Shown piece by piece: positions 7,464-14,139 of a DNA stretch of 64,000 bases; the first letter of the stretch is position 1; every line of letters starts with the position of its first letter. The notes under the pieces were generated by a model that worked only from the letters and a program-made list of their open reading frames with translations, did no database searches and was not told where the DNA came from. The position numbers were made by a program, and so were the translations under genes. The stretch spans positions 947,284 to 1,011,283 of the forward strand of contig NZ_SMDD01000001.1 of NCBI RefSeq assembly GCF_004343255.1, read 5' to 3'. The DNA is from Laceyella sacchari (lineage in GTDB: Bacteria > Bacillota > Bacilli > Thermoactinomycetales > Thermoactinomycetaceae).

Positions 7464-8648
7464 TTACCAGTTATATTCAGAATAAACTAGCTCCATATCT
7501 TGATCATAATCAACCCATTTATATGAATCCCAACACCAACTTGAGGCTGTACTTCCTTGTTTTGAACACTCAGCGTCAGGGTCTCTTACGTAAAAATATG
7601 AACCACTCGTATTGTTATACCCATAACCAGCTAACCAGTGCCATTTAGCATCATCATTAAACCAATCACTATATCTCTCGTTGAACATGATAGCTACAGG
7701 TGCATTACCCTGAATGTAAGATTGGTAAGTACCGTAATATCCTTCTCCAGGAGATCTGGCCACCAACCAATTGCTGTTTACATGTCTTAAATGCTGTAAT
7801 AGACCTGCTGCGAAATCATTACCAACTGTTCCATAATAAGATGAATACATTTCACCATATAGATGGTTGATAAGATCTACATCCCCTTGGGGATAATCTA
7901 CACCAGCTTTGACATTATATCCTCTTGATTTATAATAATCTACAATCATAGCGGCAGTGGTTGGACCACAAGAGGAATTTGGATAGTTAATTCCACTTAA
8001 TCGTTGTGAAATTGGATCAACATCCAAATATTTTTGATACTCTGCTTCTACTGTTACATCTTGTTTTGGTTCTACATCAGTTGAAAGCAATGAATTCCAT
8101 AAGTCTTTACTGTCAGGATCTTTAGGGAGTGAACGTAATTCTTTATTTTTTATTACATTGTATTGTTTGCTGTTTTTTAAATTTTGGCTCTCTAATTCTG
8201 TTAACATAGTTTTTTTAGCAGTATCTATTTTCTCTTTTAAGTTTGTGCTGCTTTTTGCACCAACATAGTCTGAGGCACCCAAATAATATATTTTTTCTTG
8301 TTTAGACTTTAATTCATTTATTATTCTAACCGATTTGATATTGGTTCCATATTGCATAACGGGTCCTCGATCTTTGGTTGCTGAAACAACAAGATAACCT
8401 GCTATCTCATTATTAATTTTAACTAGCATATGGTAACCAAGTAAGCTATCATCAATATCATAGAGGTGAGAATCTATTGCAAATTCTGCATCTTCCCATA
8501 TTCCGATCTTTTGAGAATATTTTTTGGCGGCTTTAAGAGCATCATTTTCATTGATCAATTCAACGTTTTCTGCATTAGCATTAGGTACAAAAACAGAAAA
8601 AATTAAAGCAACAACTAGAGAAAGGGAGAAAATTCTTTTTGGTTTCAA
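7464..8648 (-). CDS. Secreted C39-like / papain-fold cysteine protease
   Basis: 394 aa. Residues 1-26 form a signal peptide (KPKR, hydrophobic core, ANA cut site). Residues about 30-110 look like the inhibitory prodomain of secreted cysteine proteases (NEIAGYLVVSA). The C-terminal domain carries the catalytic Cys in NSSCGPTTAAM (C227), His in KWHWLAGYGY (H337) and Asp in VRDPD (D356), the order of the C39-like papain fold. The product is probably exported and self-activated; its substrate is unknown. The gene is clearly more AT-rich than the chromosomal genes to the right, which suits acquisition with the element. It is divergent from a 37-aa hydrophobic peptide gene. A ribosome site (GGAGG) precedes the ATG. 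Confidence 0.85.
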   Translation of the reverse strand: MKPKRIFSLSLVVALIFSVFVPNANAENVELINENDALKAAKKYSQKIGIWEDAEFAIDSHLYDIDDSLLGYHMLVKINNEIAGYLVVSATKDRGPVMQYGTNIKSVRIINELKSKQEKIYYLGASDYVGAKSSTNLKEKIDTAKKTMLTELESQNLKNSKQYNVIKNKELRSLPKDPDSKDLWNSLLSTDVEPKQDVTVEAEYQKYLDVDPISQRLSGINYPNSSCGPTTAAMIVDYYKSRGYNVKAGVDYPQGDVDLINHLYGEMYSSYYGTVGNDFAAGLLQHLRHVNSNWLVARSPGEGYYGTYQSYIQGNAPVAIMFNERYSDWFNDDAKWHWLAGYGYNNTSGSYFYVRDPDAECSKQGSTASSWCWDSYKWVDYDQDMELVYSEYNW

Positions 8649-8742
8649 TGATATAACCTCCTATTTTAATGAACTTTTTTATTATATTAAATTAAATGGA
8701 TATAATCTATACTTATATAAATAAAATATAAAGGGGCATGGT

Positions 8743-8856
8743 ATGAAACAGGTTATTATAAAAACAATTATCGGCATTGCTATTGTCGCTGTTTCTCTTA
8801 CAATACTTGGTGTTGTAGCTTATTTGGCTTTTGGGTTAATTATTGCATTCTGGTAA
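8743..8856 (+). CDS. 37-aa hydrophobic membrane peptide
   Basis: One frame, MKQVIIKTIIGIAIVAVSL then a second hydrophobic run ending IIAFW. Lysines lie only at positions 2 and 7. It is essentially a single transmembrane helix. The ATG at 8743 follows AAGGGG. It lies divergently beside the secreted protease gene. It could be a small toxin, a bacteriocin-like peptide or a membrane regulator; nothing in the sequence decides this. Confidence 0.5.
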   Translation: MKQVIIKTIIGIAIVAVSLTILGVVAYLAFGLIIAFW

Positions 8857-8858
8857 AA

Positions 8859-9068
8859 TTGAGCCTATCCCACCGCGTATACATATCCAAGCCGACCCGT
8901 GACCAGTTGCAACTCATGTTTGACCTTTGCTCGTATGAAAAAGAAGACCCCATTTTGGACGCAGATCATGAACTTTTTTCACAGCACAGTCGGGAACTTA
9001 CAAAGCTGATTGAGCGAGAACACGATTTGACCGCGATCGATAAAGATATCCAAGCCTTGTCCAAGTAG
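8859..9068 (+). CDS. Short protein, possibly Spo0E-like
   Basis: Up to 69 aa. The C-terminal half reads QHSRELTKLIEREH, which resembles the S-x-E-L-D-x-L-I signature of Spo0E-family phosphatases (helix-turn-helix hairpins acting on Spo0A-P). The Asp of that motif is replaced by Thr here. The start is uncertain: TTG at 8859 has no good ribosome site and lies 2 bp after the preceding stop, so the gene may be coupled to it or truncated. A strong terminator follows directly. Confidence 0.45.
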   Translation: MSLSHRVYISKPTRDQLQLMFDLCSYEKEDPILDADHELFSQHSRELTKLIEREHDLTAIDKDIQALSK

Positions 9069-9094
9069 CCTTGTTCTAAGACAAGGCTTTTTTG
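9067..9094 (+). terminator. Rho-independent terminator
   Basis: AGCCTTGT and ACAAGGCT arms with a 5-nt loop, followed by T6. Ends the small gene before it. Confidence 0.8.
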
Positions 9095-9234
9095 TCTGAT
9101 ATTTTTCATAAATCCAGATAAAATGAAAAGGGAAGGATACGAAAAGAGGGGGGATAAGCATCCCGCTGTTAAAGATACGGGTTATTCGGGTAAGAAATTT
9201 CGTTAAGGCGTGTATTCGATTTGTTCGGATTGTA

Positions 9235-9708
9235 TTGAAGGAAAAGCGTTGGCCAGATTGGCAACTAGTGAAGGCCAGTGATCGTGACTTTTATCTTGAG
9301 AAGAGATTATATTTGGCTCTGACGAGTGCCGGATACCGTGTAAAAACCCATATCCTCTTTGGGGACTTGGAAGTGGATTTGTATATTCCAAAATACAAAC
9401 TGGTGATTGAAGCGGATGGGAAGGCATATCACAGCACACCAGCACAAAAAGAGCGGGATCGTAAAAAGGAATATGTATTGAAGAAACATTACAAACTTAA
9501 GGTGAAACGATTTAATAGTGATCAAATTAAGAACTGGTTGAATTGGTGCGTGGGAAAGGTTCATGAAGTAACGGGTGGACCAAGAAAAAGTTTGTGGCAA
9601 CAAGCGGGGGAGGTCATTAGTGGGCTTTATGGATTGTTTAAAGATATAGTTATTCGTAGACTATATCAGACGAGTACAATATACTTTAGTGTGGTAAGAA
9701 GTCTGTGA
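9235..9708 (+). CDS. DUF559/Vsr-like PD-(D/E)XK nuclease, C-terminus merged with leader 6
   Basis: 157 aa from TTG at 9235. The core shows EKRLYLALTSAGY, then FGDLEVDLYIPKYKLVIEAD and GKAYH. This is the restriction-like fold of DUF559 proteins: E in helix 1, D-x-D then I-E-x-D-G. The frame is open upstream to 9127, with a GAGGGGGG site near 9145-9153 but no normal start, so the N-terminus is uncertain. The last 15 or so codons (TSTIYFSVVRSL) are read from leader 6, so the natural 3' end was probably replaced when the array unit joined it. Role unknown; such proteins occur in defence and mobile elements. Confidence 0.65.
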   Translation: MKEKRWPDWQLVKASDRDFYLEKRLYLALTSAGYRVKTHILFGDLEVDLYIPKYKLVIEADGKAYHSTPAQKERDRKKEYVLKKHYKLKVKRFNSDQIKNWLNWCVGKVHEVTGGPRKSLWQQAGEVISGLYGLFKDIVIRRLYQTSTIYFSVVRSL

Positions 9709-9804
9709 ACCTCCCGGGGTTTTTGCATCATTAACGGTTCACAGATTATTTTGGTTTTTGATATAATGAAAATGCTTGAAATGACTGATGTTCACATACG
9801 GGGG
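9680..9804 (+). promoter_or_regulatory. CRISPR leader 6
   Basis: Inverted arms at 9702-9711 and 9736-9745, -35-like TTCACA, TATAAT after 18 bp, and TTCACA next to the first repeat. The upstream edge overlaps the end of the nuclease frame. Confidence 0.85.
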
Positions 9805-10163
9805 GTTTAGTTGTAACCATATTGGTATTGAAATAGTTCATCTGTCTACATGACGTCGAGCAACTCAAAGAGTTTAGTTGTAACCATATTGGTATTGAAA
9901 TATGAGCAAACAAGAACGGGAACAACATAGAAAAGCGTTTAGTTGTAACCATATTGGTATTGAAATTTCACAAAAAAACACCCCTTAAGGAGATGATGAT
10001 GGTTTAGTTGTAACCATATTGGTATTGAAATGATATGGTGACAATCCAGAAAATGTCCCTAATAAGTTTAGTTGTAATCATAGTGGTATTGAAATGCATG
10101 TTGGCTCGCCCATACTCATGATAAAAACAAGGGTTTTAGTTGAATCCATAGTGGTATTAGAAT
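9805..10163 (+). CRISPR. CRISPR array 6 (6 repeats, R1 with R2 end)
   Basis: Repeats start at 9805, 9872, 9937, 10002, 10066 and 10133. Four have the ATATTGG loop, as in array 5. The fifth is GTAATCATAGTGG. The last is an R2 repeat ending TATTAGAAT. Spacers are 34-37 bp. Confidence 0.97.
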
Positions 10164-10173
10164 GGGTGTATGA

Positions 10174-10375
10174 CCCAAGGCAACAGTAACGTTTCAAACA
10201 TCACAAGTTGTTGGGGTTGCCTATGCCTTGGGGGAGTTCCTCATTTTCTGGTACATCATTTTGATCCCGACCGTCTTATCCTTGGTCGGGCAAGCATTTG
10301 GGAAAAAATGGTTTCAGAAAAGTCTGAGATATTGCGGTATAGGCTTTTTACTCCTGGGGCGATAGTATTCGAAAC
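10174..10375 (+). pseudogene. 3' remnant of a membrane transporter-like gene, module B copy 2
   Basis: The frame opens after a stop at 10171-10173 and has no start codon. It reads YALGEFLIFWYIILIPTVLS, then VGQAFGKKWFQKSLRYCGIG, then FLLLGR and a stop. Two hydrophobic helices with a basic link suggest the C-terminus of a LysE/RhtB-like or similar small transporter, but the match is weak. The other copy (2931-3115) is more decayed. Confidence 0.35.
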
Positions 10376-10415
10376 TGTATGAAAAAATTGATATGATAGG
10401 CACGGAGGTGAGACT

Positions 10416-10750
10416 GTGAGAATCAATATAACTTTTCAGACCCATCACAGGCAAGAGAGAACGCATTTTGGCTGGCTATCCTTACATATGTGGAACCGTT
10501 CGTCTTATGGTTTGGCATTATGAAGATGTACTCGTTGTCTCCAACCGGCTTCGGCTCAGTCGCGTTGCTAACAACATTGCTGATTTTCCGTTTCATGTAC
10601 ACCGCCAGGGCATTTACATATCCGCTGGTGTGGGGCGTATTTTTATATGCGTTCACTGATGGTCAGCTCCTGCCTTGGTGGATCGATGTGTTGGGGATCG
10701 TGCTGGTCGTGGGCGGCAGGTTCTGGATGCTATTTTTCCGAGGGAGATGA
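10416..10750 (+). pseudogene. Frameshifted copy of the 111-aa membrane protein gene
   Basis: Same gene as 3135-3470, but one A is lost near 10435 (TTTCAAGACC there, TTTTCAGACC here) and the start is GTG. The frame is restored only from about 10490 (EPFVLWFGIMKMY onward). Unless a late GTG start is used, the product is not made, while the downstream coiled-coil gene remains intact. Confidence 0.75.
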
Positions 10751-10801
10751 GCTTTATGTTATTGGAAATTGTTGCTATACTGAGAGAAAGGTGGCTGGAC
10801 G

Positions 10802-11155
10802 ATGGAAGAAATCCTAAAGCAGATCCTTGCCAAGCTGAATGACATGGAAGAAGAAAATCGATCGTTTCGCCAAGAGGTAGCCGAACGCTTCGACCGGATC
10901 GAAACGGAGCTGGAAGAGTTTAAAGCAGAAGTGGCGGAGCGTTTTGACCAGGTTGATAAACGCTTTGATGGAGTGGAGAACGTGGTGCGTATGTCGACGG
11001 AGGACATTCTTGAAAATCAGGTGGAAGAAGTTGCGCGGCACAATTTGCACGAAGATAAGATCCACTCGCTAGAGGCGACCACGTTTCGCATAGACAAAGC
11101 CGTGTTAGAGCTGAAACGCCGAGTAGACCGGATAGAGAAAGCGAACGAACAATAG
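10802..11155 (+). CDS. 117-aa coiled-coil protein, module B copy 2
   Basis: Intact second copy of 3522-3875, with a few substitutions (F for L in ENRSFRQ, Q for H in FDQVDKRFDG, T for A in RMSTED). Full-length heptad pattern. The upstream membrane partner is frameshifted here, so this copy may work alone or with the partner encoded at 3135. The terminator hairpin after it is weaker than in copy 1 because of mismatches. Confidence 0.7.
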   Translation: MEEILKQILAKLNDMEEENRSFRQEVAERFDRIETELEEFKAEVAERFDQVDKRFDGVENVVRMSTEDILENQVEEVARHNLHEDKIHSLEATTFRIDKAVLELKRRVDRIEKANEQ

Positions 11156-11388
11156 AAGCTGGCCAATCAGATGTGATGCGGCTGGCCTTTCATTTAGCAG
11201 TTCAATAGGGGGAATTTTATGCGTCTACCGCTATCTAAAGATCAGATACATTACTAATTAGAGAGAGCAAATTGAAGACAAGTAAGGGGGTTAGTTATAG
11301 AGTTTATTAAAGACCTACATAGTCAAGGCAATATCTTCAATGGGCAGAGATAGATCGGGTAAGGGGTCTACAATACCCTTTAGTGTAC
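11156..11388. other. Degraded inter-module stretch
   Basis: Matches parts of 3876-4290 with deletions. It contains the frameshifted remnant of the 4081-4266 frame and the first 25 bp or so of a leader (GGTCTACAATACCCTTTAG). That leader breaks off directly into a repeat. No gene supported. Confidence 0.6.
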
Positions 11389-11418
11389 GTTTAGTTGTAA
11401 CCATAATGGTATTGAAAG
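11389..11418 (+). repeat. Solitary R1 CRISPR repeat joined to a broken leader
   Basis: A full 30-bp R1 repeat (loop ACCATAATGGT, last base G) preceded by only the upstream tip of a leader and followed by the 173-aa gene. It is the footprint of a deletion that removed the rest of the leader, the array and the zinc-ribbon gene. Confidence 0.9.
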
Positions 11419-11459
11419 TTGATGTTTTCGGCTGGCCAAGGGAGATTGGTGAAATAGCA

Positions 11460-11981
11460 ATGGACAAAAAAATGATGGTAGATCATGAGGCTTTTCTTAA
11501 AGGGATAAAACCAGCCTTATATCGGACCTACAATCAAGGCTTGGCGGAGTTGTTTCCAATACTAAAAGAATATCCACATCTTAAAGATCACACAGGTCGT
11601 TTTCTTTTTTTTCAATCAAAAGAGAAGAAACAGGAGTATGTTGACAACCTACGGCAAATTGATTTAAATTCCCCTGAATACCATAAGATGCTTGGTCTGT
11701 TATTGGGCTATCCACCAAAAGCGGTTGATTTCTATGTTAGGAAGTGTATGGATCGTTCATTATCTGAGTTCAGCATTGGGCTGGGTTATTCTGGTGTTCG
11801 GTGTGTATGTGATGTTCGGGAGTTGATTGAGAATACCATATGGTTGTGGGATACATACCAATTGGATGAAGAGTTGCGCTTGATGGTAGAAGGAGAATTC
11901 ATTTATGTTTCGTATCGAAATATGGAAGAGCTAAAAAAAGTACAGGCTTCAATCCTTCAACGTATCGCGGTTACTGTATAA
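11460..11981 (+). CDS. Repeated CRISPR-linked protein of unknown function, module A copy 3
   Basis: 173 aa, MDKKMMVDHEAFLKG start, intact despite loss of the zinc-ribbon gene and of the usual upstream region. It has its own differences (T for A in YRTYNQ, M for T in RKCMDR, F for V in SEFSIG, T for S at the end). The new upstream DNA offers only a GGGAGATTGG stretch as ribosome site. It precedes leader 7. Survival of the frame after the deletion argues that the protein works without the zinc ribbon, or that decay is recent. Confidence 0.75.
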   Translation: MDKKMMVDHEAFLKGIKPALYRTYNQGLAELFPILKEYPHLKDHTGRFLFFQSKEKKQEYVDNLRQIDLNSPEYHKMLGLLLGYPPKAVDFYVRKCMDRSLSEFSIGLGYSGVRCVCDVRELIENTIWLWDTYQLDEELRLMVEGEFIYVSYRNMEELKKVQASILQRIAVTV

Positions 11982-12068
11982 ATAATTGGGACTTCGGAGG
12001 ATTTGGCTACTGAGTTGAAGTCAACTAATAAGAAATCTAAAAAAGAAGTGCGGGGTAGATTGTATCGG

Positions 12069-12196
12069 AGGTCTACCATATCCTTTAGTAAAAAGTCTGT
12101 GAACCTCCCGGGGTTTTTTGCATCATTAACGGTTCACAGATTATATTGGTTTTTGATACAATGAAAATGCTTGAAATGACTGATGTTCACATACTG
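12069..12196 (+). promoter_or_regulatory. CRISPR leader 7
   Basis: Inverted arms at 12096-12105 and 12131-12140. The -10 is TACAAT instead of TATAAT, and an 8-bp stretch before the left arm is missing. The array behind it is the shortest in the window. Confidence 0.8.
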
Positions 12197-12359
12197 GTTT
12201 AGTTGTAACCAAAGTGGTATTGAAATCGCCCCCCATTGGTTTCCCCACGGGTAGCCCCTCGCGTTTAGTTGTAACCATAGTGGTATTGAAACAAGTCAAT
12301 GGCATCGCCGTCTTTATATTCGGTTGAAGGTTTAGTTGTAACCATAGTGGTTGTTGAAT
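12197..12359 (+). CRISPR. CRISPR array 7 (3 repeats, R1)
   Basis: Repeats start at 12197 (loop ACCAAAGTGGT), 12263 (ACCATAGTGGT, ends AAAC) and 12330 (degenerate end GTTGTTGAAT). Each repeat differs, which suggests an old array without recent additions. Spacers are 36-37 bp. Confidence 0.93.
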
Positions 12360-12461
12360 TGTAATAGCGGGCGTTGAAAAGGAAATTGTACTGATAGACT
12401 ACTTCGAGTCGAAGTCAATTATAAGGAATCTAAAAAGAAATGAGGGGGATAGATTTAATCA

Positions 12462-12594
12462 GAGGTCTAAACTATCCTTTAGCATGCTAAAAAGTCTGTG
12501 AACCTCCTGGGGTTTTCGCATCATTAACGGTTCACAGACAATTTTGTTTTTTGATATAATGAAAATGCTTGAAATGACTGATGTTCACATACGG
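12462..12594 (+). promoter_or_regulatory. CRISPR leader 8
   Basis: Inverted arms at 12495-12504 and 12529-12538, -35-like TTCACA, TATAAT, TTCACA before the first repeat. About 90 bp upstream (from about 12395) matches the region behind module A in leaders 3, 5 and 7, although no module A gene lies here. Confidence 0.85.
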
Positions 12595-13773
12595 GTTTTA
12601 GTTGAATCCATAGTGGTATTGAAAGGACAAATCCGGTTTTACTATTTAAACGGCCTTCGAGTTTTAGTTGAATCCATAGTGGTATTGAAAGTGTTGACTC
12701 GACGGAGAAGACGGCACTTGAAATCGGTTTTAGTTGAATCCATAGTGGTATTGAAAGAGTGGAACGCGTTGGGGAGTTATTGAAAAAGATCGCGTTTTAG
12801 TTGAATCCATAGTGGTATTGAAAGAAAGAGGCTTGGAATTATGTATTGTTCCAGCGTGACACGTTTTAGTTGAATCCATAGTGGTATTGAAAGTCGGGTA
12901 CATGTAAAACTGCTCGAGTACGTCTTTCATGTTTTAGTTGAATCCATAGTGGTATTGAAAGCTGTCTGGACATTGACCAAAGGGTGATGCCGAGCCGTTT
13001 TAGTTGAATCCATAGTGGTATTGAAAGGGCATCAACATCATCGAAAATCATTTCCCGCTTCCGGTTTTAGTTGAATCCATAGTGGTATTGAAAGCTCGCC
13101 GCGTCATCATCTTCATCCGCGGCAATTCCCAGTTTTAGTTGAATCCATAGTGGTATTGAAAGGGGAGAAAAGAAAAAACGGGCGAATAGCAAGAAAACCG
13201 TTTTAGTTGAATCCATAGTGGTATTGAAAGGGATAAGGTAAAACGTTCTTTAATCCGCGAAGAAATCGTTTTAGTTGAATCCATAGTGGTATTGAAAGGG
13301 TATGTGGAGGAGAGTTCGGGTGTGTGGAAAACATGGTTTTAGTTGAATCCATAGTGGTATTGAAAGGTTGATCAAATTGAGGATCAACGGGATAAAATCG
13401 CCGAGTTTTAGTTGAATCCATAGTGGTATTGAAAGATCAAACAAAAGTCAAATCGAAGCGAAAAAGCCCTTGGTTTTAGTTGAATCCATAGTGGTATTGA
13501 AAGGATCCCATCTAAACTTAGCAATCACTTTTATTTTTTGTTTTAGTTGAATCCATAGTGGTATTGAAAGTTGACCGCCGTTATGGTCGAAGATTTATAC
13601 AAGGAGTTTTAGTTGAATCCATAGTGGTATTGAAAGAATTCCGTTATCTCTTCAAACAGAGACGGAATATCCGTTTTAGTTGAATCCATACTGGTATTGA
13701 AATCCTACCATTTCAGCTAGCTTTGCGGTTTGGCCAAACGGTTTTAGTTGAATCCATAGTGACATTGTTGAAA
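12595..13773 (+). CRISPR. CRISPR array 8 (18 repeats, R2)
   Basis: The longest array. Repeats start at 12595, 12661, 12727, 12794, 12863, 12931, 12997, 13064, 13132, 13200, 13268, 13336, 13405, 13473, 13540, 13606, 13673 and 13741. Sixteen are identical 31-bp R2 repeats ending TATTGAAAG. The 17th reads CATACTGG...AAAT, and the last is degenerate (GTGACATTGTTGAAAAT). Spacers are 35-38 bp. Repeat uniformity suggests this is the most recently active array. Confidence 0.98.
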
Positions 13774-13904
13774 ATCGATGATCATTTAATATACTTTCAG
13801 GAGACCGATACATACATAAATAACCAAACGGCATAAATGTAACAAATGGATGTAAGTTCCCTCTCCTTTTTGGCAACAATGCACCCATAAGGGGTGGACA
13901 GTCA

Positions 13905-14048
13905 ATGAGGGAACAACATCCAGAGCAGAAAGTGATCGAGCTGGAAGAGGTTATATTAGTCATAAATGGCAGTCCTACACCGGAAGCCTGTAAGGACTTT
14001 GTGAAGCTGGTCCAACAGATGAAAGTAGCTCAAAAGAACAGAAATTAA
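13905..14048 (+). CDS. 47-aa hypothetical protein before the recombinase
   Basis: Begins MREQHPEQKVIELEEVILVI and ends KVAQKNRN. ATG at 13905 with GGGGTGG upstream. A strong terminator (14065-14096) follows, then the recombinase gene, so it is a separate transcript. Small genes in this place can encode recombination directionality factors in serine-integrase elements, but nothing in the sequence shows that here. Confidence 0.5.
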   Translation: MREQHPEQKVIELEEVILVINGSPTPEACKDFVKLVQQMKVAQKNRN

Positions 14049-14064
14049 AAGGTTTCATCATACA

Positions 14065-14096
14065 ATCGGGGTGCGCTTTGCATCCCGATTTTTTTG
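14065..14096 (+). terminator. Rho-independent terminator
   Basis: ATCGGG-TGC and GCA-CCCGAT arms, followed by T7. Confidence 0.8.
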
Positions 14097-14139
14097 TTAT
14101 ATGATATGTACATAACAATGCACCGAGAGGAGTTCGCAA

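Larger units (their letters stand above)
10133..11990 (+). repeat. Second copy of the B-A block (first copy about 2907-5870)
   Basis: From the terminal repeat through module B and on to the 173-aa gene, this block matches the first block in order and sequence. It is shorter because leader 4, array 4 and the zinc-ribbon gene are absent; one repeat (11389-11418) stands in their place. This shows segmental duplication followed by deletion. Confidence 0.8.

Noticed and set aside
1-13773. Insertion sequence or transposase as the cause of the duplications
   Set aside because: No transposase frame, terminal inverted repeats or target duplications seen; homology between leaders and repeats explains the rearrangements.
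1-13773. Self-targeting spacers against genes in this window
   Set aside because: I could not compare all spacers reliably by eye; none was obvious. A spacer-against-genome alignment would decide.
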